This document shows positions 26,289 through 34,794 of a stretch of DNA of 64,000 nt, piece by piece. This stretch comes from Tamilnaduibacter salinus (GTDB taxonomy: Bacteria; Pseudomonadota; Gammaproteobacteria; Pseudomonadales; Oleiphilaceae): positions 81,555 through 145,554 of the forward strand of contig NZ_QEKQ01000010.1 of assembly GCF_003096655.1 (NCBI RefSeq), written 5' to 3'. Within the stretch, counting starts at the first letter, position 1. Each line of letters opens with the position of its first letter. The position numbers were made by a program, and so were the translations under genes. The notes under the pieces are model-generated. The model saw only the letters and a list, made by a program, of their open reading frames with translations, was not told where the DNA came from and searched no databases.

Positions 26289-26936
26289 TCACCCCGCTCG
26301 ACAGATCATGATATTAATGAGCTTCTCCACCACCTCGCCGGTATTACTGAGAGCCTGTTCGTGGTGCTGGCAGGCATCCACAACCTCAAATCCGCCCGCC
26401 CTCAGCAACCCGCCAATCCGCTCCTGGTCATAAAGCTCAAAACCGTAGGGCACGAACGGCAGGTCCTTCATAAAAGAACGATCACCGAATGCAAGGCAAA
26501 GCACACCACCCGCTTTGAGGACCCTGTGAATCTCCGCAAGCTGTGCCGCCGGCTGTTCCCAAAAATAGAGGGTGTGGATCGTTAACACTTTGTCGAACGA
26601 TTCCGCTTCAAAAGGCAGCTCCTGCGCGTCGCCCTGCCGAAACCGGGCTCTCCCGGACTCAATCAACCGCCCATTCAGTCGCTCAGCTTCTGCGACCATC
26701 TCCGCTGACCAGTCAACTCCCGTGTAGGTAACGCCCCTGGCCGCTTCAACGATATCGGCCACGAAGGCACCATTACCCGGTCCGATCTCCAATACCGAGT
26801 CATCTGCCCCCATCCCCAGGCGCTCAATACACTGGTTGTTCAACAGCCGGTTGGCTTCATTCATTCGTTCACCAACCTCAACGGCATCGCGACCACTGGG
26901 GCAGCGCAGCTGTGACGCAAGCGTTTTTGAATCCAT
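26289..26936 (-). CDS. Class I SAM-dependent methyltransferase
   Basis: 215 aa, UbiE/type-11 methyltransferase. Motif I is VLEIGPGNGAFVADIVEAA, the acidic residue after beta-2 is in GVDWS, motif II/III includes FDKVLTIHTLYFWEQPAAQL, followed by EIHRVLKAGGVLCLAFGD. No substrate clue. It stands alone between a convergent LysR gene and a divergent MOSC gene. Confidence 0.88.
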   Translation of the reverse strand: MDSKTLASQLRCPSGRDAVEVGERMNEANRLLNNQCIERLGMGADDSVLEIGPGNGAFVADIVEAARGVTYTGVDWSAEMVAEAERLNGRLIESGRARFRQGDAQELPFEAESFDKVLTIHTLYFWEQPAAQLAEIHRVLKAGGVLCLAFGDRSFMKDLPFVPYGFELYDQERIGGLLRAGGFEVVDACQHHEQALSNTGEVVEKLINIMICRAG

Positions 26937-27106
26937 GTCGCCTCCCTACGGCGCGAATCACATCTGGCAAGGCGTTCATTGAACGGGCAAACAGCACCCA
27001 ATCCGAATCCTTTCCATGACGGGGATTGAACCAGCGCAGATCCGTTGTCATCTATGATCGGTAAACAAATACGGTTATACGTTACGACAACTGCTCTGAC
27101 ACTCAT

Positions 27107-27604
27107 ATGCCCGAAAAGCCCCCACTGCAGACGCTGTTCGATACGCTGCCCCAGAGTGGTCGCGTTGTATGGATTGGTGTCCGCCCCGCCCGCGGGGAGC
27201 CCATGACCGCGCTGGAGCGCGTCTGGGTGATGCCGGGCAAGGGTCTGGACGGCGATCGCTTCAAAGGCCGCGGTACCAGCAAACGGCAGGTCACTCTCAT
27301 CCAGCAGGAACACCTGCACGCCATCGCCTCCTGCCTACAACGGGATGCCATCCGCCCTGAGACTTTCCGCCGCAACATCGTCGTCTCCGGTCTGAACCTG
27401 CTGGCGCTGAAAGGCAAGACCTTCCGCATCGGTGACGTCACACTGGAATACACGGGGCTATGCCACCCCTGCAGCAAAATGGAAACCGCCCTCGGGCCTG
27501 GCGGTTACAACGCCATGCGCGGGCATGGCGGAATCACAACAAGGGTGGTGGAAGGCGGCGAGCTGGCGCTCGGGGACGCGGTCCGGGCGCTACCGGGGGC
27601 CTGA
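27107..27604 (+). CDS. MOSC-domain protein
   Basis: 165 aa and almost entirely MOSC: LDGDRFKGRGTSKRQVTLIQQEHL, RNIVVSGLNLLALKGKTFRIGDVTLEYTGLCHPCSKME, with the conserved cysteine in CHPCSKME. MOSC proteins bind or transfer sulphur or molybdenum cofactor; stand-alone ones such as YiiM reduce N-hydroxylated compounds. The role here is not deduced from context. Confidence 0.88.
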   Translation: MPEKPPLQTLFDTLPQSGRVVWIGVRPARGEPMTALERVWVMPGKGLDGDRFKGRGTSKRQVTLIQQEHLHAIASCLQRDAIRPETFRRNIVVSGLNLLALKGKTFRIGDVTLEYTGLCHPCSKMETALGPGGYNAMRGHGGITTRVVEGGELALGDAVRALPGA

Positions 27605-27622
27605 CGTTGCCCTGCCCCACGC

Positions 27623-27841
27623 TCACTGTCGTAGTCGGTCGCGGTAATGTGCATCCGTCCAACACCGTGGCAGGGCCTCGCCGGATGGGAACGCCAGCTT
27701 ACTCTTGTCGAAAGGCTCCGGATCCTGGGCCTCCTCACCGAAGTGCAGGCAGCCCCGGACGGTCGGTTCGAGCGGATTGAACAGCCCCTGCAGATCGAGC
27801 ACTTCCACCAGATGGCCAGTGGCTTTTTCCGCCAATAGCAT
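27623..27841 (-). CDS. Conserved ~70-aa protein of the short 'acetyltransferase'-annotated family
   Basis: 72 aa from the ATG at 27841, with GGGGAGGG as SD. The text MLLAEKATGHLVEVLDLQGL and FPSGEALPRCWTDAHYR is that of a small family common in Pseudomonas and relatives. Databases label it acetyltransferase although it is too short to be one. It converges with the MOSC gene (18 bp between ends). No function can be assigned. Confidence 0.7.
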   Translation of the reverse strand: MLLAEKATGHLVEVLDLQGLFNPLEPTVRGCLHFGEEAQDPEPFDKSKLAFPSGEALPRCWTDAHYRDRLRQ

Positions 27842-28102
27842 AACGCCCTCCCCGATCCTTGTGTCGGCTGCGCCAGTGCAACCCAAGTGACATCAGCGTT
27901 ACCCTCAGCATAGACCCGATGGCTTGAAAGCGGGATGCCCGAGAGAGGCACCCTCGCCTTTCATTCGCTTTCGCTAAAACCTGAACATCAGTTCACAACC
28001 CCACATGCCAGTGCTACTTTAGTCGAATAAGGGACTTTCGTGTTTTAACGCGTGGCAGTGACGCCGTGGCCAATGAACGTTGCAGTGTGGAGACCCGCGG
28101 TT

Positions 28103-29158
28103 ATGGGTGAGGCGGACGATGCGGATGACGAGGTGATCGCCGAGCTACGCGAAAAGGCTGCGCGGCTAGAAACCCTTGAGACTCAGCTCCGAGCATTGGA
28201 GCAGGAGCGTGAAGACTTGCTGGATAGCAAGCAGAGGATGTCCAGTGAACTCGACCAATACCAGAAACGGCTGACAGAGTGGGAGTGGTTCTTTGAACAT
28301 TCCGTTCAGATGTTATGCATTGCCGGATTGGATGGTTATTTCAAGCGGGTGAATGCTGCATTTGCGGACACCCTGGGCTACTCAAAGGAAGAGTTGCTGT
28401 CACGACCGATCCTGGACTTTGTGCACCCCGACGACACTGCCAAAACAATCCGGGAACTAGAAGGACTCGGCGTCGGGCGCAACAGTATCAGTTTTGAGAA
28501 TCACTATCGCGCCGGAGACGGAAGCTGGCGCAGGATCGCCTGGCACTGCCCAGCGGTCACCGACGTGACCACCAAACTATTTGCGGTTGCCCGCGATGTC
28601 ACTGAAGACCGCCGTAAAGAAGAGGCCATCCTGTACAAGGCCTCCCATGATTCACTGACCGGACTGCACAACCGGGCCGCATTTGAAGAGAGTCTTGAGC
28701 GGGCTATTGCGCAACAACGCCGAACCCGCAAAGGCGAGGTGGTGCTTTATCTGGTCGACCTCGATGGTTTCAAAGCAGTCAACGACCAATACGGACACAT
28801 GGCCGGGGACCATCTGCTGCAGGTGATTTCAGAGCGGCTCCGGACCATCCAGCGGGCGGCCGACATGGTCGCAAGAGTGGGAGGTGATGAGTTTGTGTTC
28901 CTGGCGGACGGCGACACGGAAGCCACTGGCATCTGTCCTTACAAACCTCTGGCGGAGCGTATCATTGGCCAGGTCAGCGAACCCATCGAACTGAACGACG
29001 GCATCGTCACCGTGAACTGCAGTGTGGGCATCTCTACGCTTCCCGGAACCGCCGATGATGCCTCCTCGTTGATGGTCCAGGCCGACCAGGCGATGTACGC
29101 CACCAAGCGTTCTGGTAAGAACGGTTTCCGCAAGTTCGATCCGTCCCTGACCAGATAA
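28103..29158 (+). CDS. PAS-GGDEF diguanylate cyclase
   Basis: 351 aa from the ATG at 28103 (GTGGAGA about 8 nt upstream; the frame is open from 28052). A coiled coil (~10-65, EKAARLETLETQLRALEQERED) precedes a PAS domain (~70-185, GLDGYFKRVNAAFADTLGYSKEELL). A GGDEF domain follows (~190-345) with VDLDGFKAVNDQYGH and the exact ARVGGDEF. RAAD five residues earlier is an RxxD I-site. It has no transmembrane segment, so it is cytoplasmic. All active-site motifs are intact, so it should make c-di-GMP. Confidence 0.92.
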   Translation: MGEADDADDEVIAELREKAARLETLETQLRALEQEREDLLDSKQRMSSELDQYQKRLTEWEWFFEHSVQMLCIAGLDGYFKRVNAAFADTLGYSKEELLSRPILDFVHPDDTAKTIRELEGLGVGRNSISFENHYRAGDGSWRRIAWHCPAVTDVTTKLFAVARDVTEDRRKEEAILYKASHDSLTGLHNRAAFEESLERAIAQQRRTRKGEVVLYLVDLDGFKAVNDQYGHMAGDHLLQVISERLRTIQRAADMVARVGGDEFVFLADGDTEATGICPYKPLAERIIGQVSEPIELNDGIVTVNCSVGISTLPGTADDASSLMVQADQAMYATKRSGKNGFRKFDPSLTR

Positions 29159-29173
29159 GGCGCCTGGATGACC

Positions 29174-29195
29174 GGGGTCAGATCGATTTTTCTTT
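29174..29195 (+). repeat. REP-like class A sequence
   Basis: GGGGTCAGATCGATTTTTC plus TTT. The same sequence recurs at 47694-47715 and, with one substitution and one base less, at 48923-48943. It lies between the cyclase and the convergent patatin gene. Confidence 0.6.
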
Positions 29196-29208
29196 CAATC
29201 GGGTTTCG

Positions 29209-30102
29209 TCAAGGTCGCTTGCGCCGCGTAAAACCCTGGCGTTTCAGGCCGTTAAAAATCTCCGGCACTTTGAGGGGCACGAACGTCCGCGCTGTTTTCA
29301 GAAGACTGATGACAACGTGCATTCGCTTGTACCACAGCACGCTGCGAATCTTTGTCTTCATCGGACGGTAGCCCTCCTGGTACAGCGCCTCCACGCGATC
29401 GGCGTTGTTCGTCAGGCTGTAGTCGCTCAGATCCAGAGGCACCGGGATGTCGGCCGTCTTCAACTGCTTGCGGGTGTTGAAGTCGATGCCAATGTTGATG
29501 GCGTTCGCGATCACATCGAACGTGCCTTCCGGCTTCGGATAGCGCCGGACATGACTGAGGTCCACGGCGACGGTGATGCCCGCACCCATCCTTGCCAACG
29601 GTGAGATCGGGACGTTCTCGACGAGCCCCCCGTCCACCAGCGTCCGCCCGTCGATTTCCACGGGCACGAACAGCCCGGGCACGGCCATGGAGGCGCACAC
29701 GACGTCCGCCAGATTCCCCTCCCGGAAGATCAGCTGTTCGCCGGTTTCGATATCCGTTGCGCAGATCGCCAGTGGAATGTCGGCGTCCTCGACCCGGACA
29801 TCCCCCAGATCCCGCAGAATCATCTCGCGAATGGCATCGGTACTGAAAAGGCCCCCTCGCTCAAAGGTAAAATTGATGATCTTTGAGAGGTTCAGCGTCG
29901 AGCATATGGACAGGATGGACTCCGCCGGGCGACCAAAGGCGTAATAGCTTGCAATGAGCGCGCCCGCACTGGTCCCCGAGATACAGTGAATCCCGATCCG
30001 CTCTTCCTCGAACGCTTTGAGAGCACCGATATGGGCGATGCCCTTGGCCGCACCGCCCCCCAGGGCGAGACCGATGCGGGTGTTGAAGGGGTTGAATGTC
30101 AT
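29209..30102 (-). CDS. Patatin-like phospholipase (RssA type)
   Basis: 297 aa. The oxyanion glycine-rich motif is LALGGGAAKGIAHIGALKAFE, the nucleophile elbow is ISGTSAGALIASYYAFG (GxSxG), and the catalytic dyad Asp is in DGGLVENVPISPLARMGAG. There is no signal peptide. The family hydrolyses lipid acyl esters; bacterial RssA-like members have unknown substrates. It stands alone. The C-terminal ~60 residues are basic (PMKTKIRSVLWYKRM, QGFTRRKRP), which would suit membrane-surface contact. Confidence 0.88.
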   Translation of the reverse strand: MTFNPFNTRIGLALGGGAAKGIAHIGALKAFEEERIGIHCISGTSAGALIASYYAFGRPAESILSICSTLNLSKIINFTFERGGLFSTDAIREMILRDLGDVRVEDADIPLAICATDIETGEQLIFREGNLADVVCASMAVPGLFVPVEIDGRTLVDGGLVENVPISPLARMGAGITVAVDLSHVRRYPKPEGTFDVIANAINIGIDFNTRKQLKTADIPVPLDLSDYSLTNNADRVEALYQEGYRPMKTKIRSVLWYKRMHVVISLLKTARTFVPLKVPEIFNGLKRQGFTRRKRP

Positions 30103-30335
30103 GGATAAGAGCCTGCAACGATTTTCAGAGCCAGAAGCCCGGAAATTGTAGCAGGCCGGCCGGTTTTGGCGGCGCAGCGCCCCGCAAGATGGAACACCAG
30201 AAGGTCCCTATTGTCTTCCCGTGCCTGTCATAAACGCCCTTTTACCGGCGGGGATCGCCTCACTGATGCCCCCCCTCAAAGCCTCCGCCGAAGTCCGGGC
30301 CGGTGGGTTGCTTCTCAGTCGGTCGACCGACCCCA

Positions 30336-31412
30336 CTAACGTCTTCCATTCGCGCGGCCCCGATACTCGGGACGGATGGTTTCCCCATGACGCAGCAGAA
30401 AGAAGGTGTCCTCGGCAATGCCCGCTCTCTTTCGCGCTCGGGCCAGCTCCTTAGGCGGCTCATCGAGGGGTTCGTCCGTCAGTCCCTCGAAAGTTCCCCA
30501 GTGAATACCCAGTGACTGGCGGGCATTGATGTCCAGATGCGCCTGGACCGCCTCCTCCGGGTTCACATGGAACGCCTTCATGAACCAGCGCGGCTCGTAG
30601 GCACCGATGGGTAAAGCGGCCAGATCGAATCCGTCCGTTCGCTGACCAATATCGCGCAGGTCCTCTGAATACCCAAAGTCACCGCCAAAGAAGAAGGAAT
30701 AATCCGGATGCTCCACCGCCCAGGCACCCCAGAGCTGCTCCCCCTGGTCCCAGGGCGTTCGCGAACTCCAGTGCTGCACGGGCAGGAACTGGATCGTGAA
30801 GCCGTCGTATTCCCGACTCTCCCACCAGTCCATGGCGGTCAGATGCGCGCCATCCCCGTCGGTAATGTGCTCCCGGAACCACTCCCCCATCCCCAGAGGG
30901 ATGAAAAACCGCGGCGGTCCACCCTCCTGCTGGAACAGACGGCGCACCGAAGACGCATCGAGGTGGTCATAGTGATTGTGGGAAATGACCACCAGATCGA
31001 TCCGGGGCAGCTCCGACAGCGCCACGCCTGGGCGCTGGTGGCGCGGCGGTCCGGCGAAGGACAGCGGCGAGGCCCGGTCCGAGAACTGGGGATCGGTCAG
31101 CACGTTCGTGCCAGCCACCTGCAGCAGGACCGTCGCATGTCCAATCCAGGTCACCGCCACGTCCTCCGGGTTGCTCTGGATCAGCTCCAGATCCGGCTCC
31201 ACCGGTTCAATAGGACGCTCCGCCGGCCTCGGCCGGACCGACCAGAAGCGATTCCACTGCCAGCGGATAAAATCCCAGCCGCTATTGTGTTCATGGGGGT
31301 AGCGATTCTGGAACCCACTGGGGGTATGGTACGGTTTGTTGGGGTCGTAGTGTTTGTTGACATTGCTGCAACCGGAACCAACCATCGGTAACACCAGAGC
31401 CGTCGAACACAA
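30336..31412 (-). CDS. Metallo-beta-lactamase-fold hydrolase, probable lipoprotein (NAPE-PLD-like)
   Basis: 358 aa from a TTG at 31412. The metal-binding motif HxHxDH is in LVVISHNHYDHLDASS, preceded by VTWIGHATVLLQVAGTNVLTDPQFSDRASPLSF, which places it with the NAPE-PLD/UlaG-like branch. A lipobox-like sequence VLPMVGSGCSN starts the protein, but the TTG start gives no basic n-region. The frame continues upstream through KRVILKFIRITLL, which would complete a normal lipoprotein signal, without an ATG, GTG or TTG; ATT at 31439 is the nearest possible start. The true start is unresolved. Confidence 0.8.
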   Translation of the reverse strand: MCSTALVLPMVGSGCSNVNKHYDPNKPYHTPSGFQNRYPHEHNSGWDFIRWQWNRFWSVRPRPAERPIEPVEPDLELIQSNPEDVAVTWIGHATVLLQVAGTNVLTDPQFSDRASPLSFAGPPRHQRPGVALSELPRIDLVVISHNHYDHLDASSVRRLFQQEGGPPRFFIPLGMGEWFREHITDGDGAHLTAMDWWESREYDGFTIQFLPVQHWSSRTPWDQGEQLWGAWAVEHPDYSFFFGGDFGYSEDLRDIGQRTDGFDLAALPIGAYEPRWFMKAFHVNPEEAVQAHLDINARQSLGIHWGTFEGLTDEPLDEPPKELARARKRAGIAEDTFFLLRHGETIRPEYRGRANGRR

Positions 31413-31514
31413 TAGAGTGATTCGGATGAACTTGAGAATAACCCGTTTCCCCGCTTGTTGACCTGAGCCAGACGTCTGCGAAGTGTAACGCAGACCATCG
31501 CCAGAATCGCGGGC

Positions 31515-32150
31515 TCAGGACAACCAGTCCAGCCCCAGAACCAGGCGTGGCACACCGTCCGGCTCTGGCGAGCGATGAACAAGACCATGCCCTTCATTGC
31601 CAACCCACGACGCCCCCTTCAGCAACGACACGGCGGCAGTCGGAATCCTCTCGATCTGCGCATGGCCAATCGCCTGTTCCGGGAGTGGGCGCGATGAGTC
31701 GCCTCGTCGCACCCACGCTTCAGGTAACCATTCCGTTCCCGGCCCCGTGTACGTCACCAGCAGCCTAGCGGGCACTCGGTCATAGTGGAAGCGCGGGCAC
31801 ATGGTACCGCGCAGAACGTGAAGGCGAACGCCTACCCCCGCAGGCTCAAACAGGCACTGGAACATGGCAATCATCTCGTCCACGTCCCTCACCCAGCTCT
31901 CCGCTCCTGGCATATTCCGTGCCCATTCCGGCAACATTGCGCCGGCACTGTCCTCCTCTTCCAGTGCCAGAAAACGCTCAAAAGTGCCTGCCTCCCGAGC
32001 GAAGCGATCTGCAAACCGGGCACACTCAGGCGACAGCGATCGCTCCCAGATCACCAGATTGACCTCATCCCGGAAAATTTCTGTCAGGCACTCGGCTTTG
32101 TCACCCCGCACGGCAATGGGATGTGTCAGCAGACTCTTATCGACATGCAT
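31515..32150 (-). CDS. DUF1826-family protein, probably zinc-responsive
   Basis: 211 aa from the ATG at 32150; the frame is open further upstream, but the extra text is not protein-like and crosses the promoter. FERFLALEEEDSAG, CPRFHYDRVPARLLVTYTGPGTEWL and VGNEGHGLVHRSPEPDGVPRLVLGLDW are typical of DUF1826 proteins. These occur beside ZigA/CobW GTPases and are Zur-regulated in Pseudomonas. The His and Cys (GTMCPRFHYDRV) could bind metal. It is divergent from the CobW gene, with a Zur-like palindrome between. The biochemical role is unknown. Confidence 0.75.
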   Translation of the reverse strand: MHVDKSLLTHPIAVRGDKAECLTEIFRDEVNLVIWERSLSPECARFADRFAREAGTFERFLALEEEDSAGAMLPEWARNMPGAESWVRDVDEMIAMFQCLFEPAGVGVRLHVLRGTMCPRFHYDRVPARLLVTYTGPGTEWLPEAWVRRGDSSRPLPEQAIGHAQIERIPTAAVSLLKGASWVGNEGHGLVHRSPEPDGVPRLVLGLDWLS

Positions 32151-32204
32151 AAGCGATCGCTCCACGCAATACAGATGACTGGAAATTGAAAACCACCTCA
32201 ATAA

Positions 32205-32221
32205 TGTTATGTTATAACATA
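32205..32221. promoter_or_regulatory. Zur-box-like operator between DUF1826 and CobW genes
   Basis: TATGTTATAACATA at 32208-32221 is a perfect 14-bp palindrome, and the longer TGTTATGTTATAACATA matches the general ATGTTATA..TATAACAT form of gammaproteobacterial Zur sites. It is the only AT-rich spot in the divergent intergenic region and is placed to control both genes. Zur itself is not encoded in the window. Confidence 0.7.
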
Positions 32222-32282
32222 CAAAACGGAAACACCGCACCGATGTGCGGCTGCTCGCCTTCAGAACAATGGGACACAAATC

Positions 32283-33485
32283 ATGAATCAAACAGACAGG
32301 CGTCTTCCGGTGACTGTATTGTCCGGATTCCTTGGCGCCGGAAAAACGACGGTGTTGAACCACATTCTGAATAATCGCGACGGCAAACGCGTTGCCGTGA
32401 TCGTCAACGATATGAGTGAGGTCAACATTGATGGGTCGCTGGTGCAGCAGGAAGTGACTCTGAACCGCTCCGAGGAGAAACTGGTGGAGATGAGCAACGG
32501 CTGCATCTGCTGCACTCTGCGCGAGGATCTGCTCGTCGAAGTACGCGAACTGGCTGAGACCGGGCATTTCGACTGCCTGGTGATCGAATCCACCGGCATC
32601 TCTGAGCCGCTCCCGGTGGCTGAAACCTTTACCTTCGCCGACGAAGACGGTGTCAGCCTGTCCGATATTGCCCGCCTGGACACAATGGTCACCGTGGTGG
32701 ATGCGGTGAACTTTCTGAACGATTACGACGAGGCGCAGTCGCTACAGGAAACCGGAGAGAGCCTCGGCGAGGAAGACGAGCGCAGCGTTGCCGATCTTCT
32801 GGTGGACCAGATCGAGTTCAGTGACATTCTACTGATCAGCAAAACCGATCTGGCCACTCCGGAGCAGCTGACACGTCTGAGGGGCATACTTCGCAGCCTC
32901 AATGCCGAGGCTGAAATTCTCCCCATCACACAGGGCGCAGTGCCGCTCGACAAGGTTCTGGAAACGGGTCGCTTCAGTTTTGAACACGCTCAGCAGGCGC
33001 CCGGCTGGTTAAAAGAAATGCGCGGCGAACACATACCGGAAACCGAAGAGTACGGCATTTCCAGCTTCGTCTACCGTGCCCGCCGCCCCTTTCACCCAGC
33101 CAAGTTCTACGATTTCCTGCACCAGGGCATTTCCAGTGGCAAGCTGATTCGATCAAAAGGTTATTTCTGGCTCGCTACCCGCCCGGAATTTGCAGGTAAC
33201 TGGAGCCAGGCTGGCGGCATTGCCCGGCACGGGTTTGCGGGTATGTTCTGGAAGGCGGTGCCGGAGACCAACTGGCCCCAAGACCCGGCGTATCGCCAGG
33301 CGATTATGGATAGCTGGGAGGAGCCTTTCGGCGATATGCGCCAGGAGCTGGTGTTCATTGGCCAGAATCTCGACAGATCGGCCATTACACGCCGTCTCGA
33401 CGGGTGCCTGCTGGATGACCGGCAGCTGCTGGCGGGCCGATCCTTTTGGCAGACACTGAATGACCCATTCCCAGCCTGGGAATGA
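32283..33485 (+). CDS. zigA: CobW/COG0523 G3E GTPase, putative zinc chaperone (ZigA-like)
   Basis: 400 aa. The P-loop is [17 protein letters not shown] (residues ~16-31), the metal-binding CxCC is C74-C77 in [14 protein letters not shown], then ESTGISEP, the guanine motif SKTD, and the C-terminal CobW domain ([20 protein letters not shown]). The long C-terminal form beside a DUF1826 gene with a Zur-like site between them is that of ZigA. ZigA-type proteins are thought to deliver zinc to client enzymes during starvation. The symbol is by similarity of sequence and context. Confidence 0.85.
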   Translation: MNQTDRRLPVTVLSGFLGAGKTTVLNHILNNRDGKRVAVIVNDMSEVNIDGSLVQQEVTLNRSEEKLVEMSNGCICCTLREDLLVEVRELAETGHFDCLVIESTGISEPLPVAETFTFADEDGVSLSDIARLDTMVTVVDAVNFLNDYDEAQSLQETGESLGEEDERSVADLLVDQIEFSDILLISKTDLATPEQLTRLRGILRSLNAEAEILPITQGAVPLDKVLETGRFSFEHAQQAPGWLKEMRGEHIPETEEYGISSFVYRARRPFHPAKFYDFLHQGISSGKLIRSKGYFWLATRPEFAGNWSQAGGIARHGFAGMFWKAVPETNWPQDPAYRQAIMDSWEEPFGDMRQELVFIGQNLDRSAITRRLDGCLLDDRQLLAGRSFWQTLNDPFPAWE

Positions 33486-33736
33486 CCACCCCGAAAGAAT
33501 GCACGATAGTGCGGGGGAAAGGTGTCGAGTCAGTCAATGCGAGCCAGGCTCACTCAACCGTCTTTTGCCATGTCCCTGTCGGGAAGCCCAGTCGACCTGG
33601 CTCGCGCTACCCATAAGACTGTCGATCGCGTAAGATTCCAACCAGTCATCAAGAGAGTGGGAGCTCTCCCACGCTCTTGCTCAGGGCGGCGTGCGTCATT
33701 CAAGATCCTGTTTTTTGAGTCAAGGAGGCCGACATC
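33486..33736. other. Intergenic region with two inverted repeats
   Basis: The region holds GCGAGCCAGG (33539-33548) and CCTGGCTCGC (33596-33605), a 10-bp inverted repeat 47 bp apart. There is also a compact hairpin at 33651-33678 (AAGAG A GTGGGAG CT CTCCCAC G CTCTT), which probably ends the CobW transcript. No ORF is convincing. Confidence 0.5.
33651..33678. terminator. Strong hairpin downstream of the CobW gene
   Basis: Arms AAGAG-GTGGGAG and CTCCCAC-CTCTT, with one A-G mismatch and a centre of GAGCTCTC. There is no T-tract, so intrinsic termination is not certain. Confidence 0.45.
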
Positions 33737-34333
33737 ATGCGCTTTACTCTCTTGGTGGTGCTTGTTGCCCTAACGCTGGTCGGGTGCTCTTCGCGTCAAT
33801 TAACCGACAACTTGAACGGGTCCACGGCCCAGCGGCTGGTGACGCATAGCATCGACGACCTGATGGGTGAGCTGGAACACGAGCGGTTAGAGCGGCTCAA
33901 GGGGCAACGCGTTTACCTGGAAACGAACTTCCCGTACCCATCGAGGCAAAAGGCGTCCGGGGATCAATCGTTGGTCAAGGATTATGCGGACAAACGCCTG
34001 GCCCTGGCACTGCAGCGCCAGTTTGGGGCGCAGATGGTCGACTCGAAAGCGCAAGCCGACCAGGTAATGAACGTCTTCTACAATTCGTTGGCCACGGACC
34101 AGAGTGATTTCGGGTTTTCAGTCCCACTGGGCTTTATCCCCGGCATTGGTCAGAATGCGAAGATCAACCTCATTACCCTGGAGAAATACCACGGTATTTC
34201 GGAAATGTACTATTTCATCGGGGCAACCGGTGTCGAAAACCGCAGCGATACACTCCAGGCCGTTGTGCGCACCGACGCTCTGGGGCTGCCGTTCATTACC
34301 ATCCCGTTTTCAAATCTCGATCGCGAGGAATAG
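33737..34333 (+). CDS. Lipoprotein of unknown function
   Basis: 198 aa. The lipoprotein signal is MRFTLLVVLVALTLVGCSSR (lipobox LVGC, Cys at 17), with AAGGAGG upstream. The mature part has no family I recognise: ITHSIDDLMGELEHERLERLKGQRVYLE-like start, conserved-looking FGFSVPLGFIPGIG and EMYYFIGATGVENRSDTLQAVV. The following Asp is serine rather than Asp, so outer-membrane sorting is likely. A truncated paralogue that shares the RBS, signal peptide and first mature residues lies at 52717. The MITE copy 1 follows 124 bp after the stop. Confidence 0.75.
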   Translation: MRFTLLVVLVALTLVGCSSRQLTDNLNGSTAQRLVTHSIDDLMGELEHERLERLKGQRVYLETNFPYPSRQKASGDQSLVKDYADKRLALALQRQFGAQMVDSKAQADQVMNVFYNSLATDQSDFGFSVPLGFIPGIGQNAKINLITLEKYHGISEMYYFIGATGVENRSDTLQAVVRTDALGLPFITIPFSNLDREE

Positions 34334-34457
34334 GGCGTCATCACACCCGGCCAGAACGACGCGCCCTTAACCGGCCACGGGCGGCGTCTTGCCCTTCGCT
34401 CTGGCGCAGTCCGATCCATCAGTCCGCCCCCAGAACGTCAGCCGCAACCCATGGCCT

Positions 34458-34622
34458 AGGAGTCTGCGCGGCAGAAATCGTGCCAGGCGAGATCGTCCCA
34501 CTGCGAGGCCATTTTGACGGTCATTTGAGGCGCATAGTGGTTCCATGTAACGACAATGAGCGCTCAAAAGGGACCGCAGTGGGGCGGTCGCAGCGGTGCG
34601 ACTTTCTACCGCGCAGACTCCT
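34458..34622 (+). mobile_element. MITE-like element, copy 1
   Basis: A 165-bp element that begins AGGAGTCTGCGCGG and ends CCGCGCAGACTCCT. The whole element is an imperfect long palindrome: the left half (CCCACTGCGAGG, TCATTTGAGGCGC) can pair with the right half (GCGCTCAAAAGGGACC, GCAGTGGGG). Two more copies occur at 36663 (inverted) and 48682 (same orientation). The flanks are CTAG on the left and CTGG on the right. It has no transposase, so it is non-autonomous. Confidence 0.85.
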
Positions 34623-34637
34623 GGTGTCCCGTCTGGT
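34458..34637 (+). repeat. Inverted repeat arm left of the cyclase gene (MITE plus 14-bp flank)
   Basis: Beyond the MITE end, GTGTCCCGTCTGGT (34624-34637) is the exact reverse complement of 36648-36661 at the other side of the cyclase gene. The arms are therefore about 180 bp long, face inward and enclose 34638-36647. Confidence 0.8.
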
Positions 34638-34794
34638 TCTACACAAATCGTTCTACCTGTTCTCGCGCCTTTTTTGCCAACGCGTTTTCACTGACGGCCG
34701 CCATCGACCGGTTTCTGGAAGGAGATGACGCCGGAACTGGCCAACTGGCCTACACTTCCCCCAAAACCGATTGAATTCCTGACGGAACAAGGCA

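Noticed and set aside
34367..34567. Short protein MSAHCRYMEPLCASNDRQNG repeated at each MITE copy
   Set aside because: The frame is an accident of the MITE palindrome; copies show base changes with no protein-level selection and no SD.
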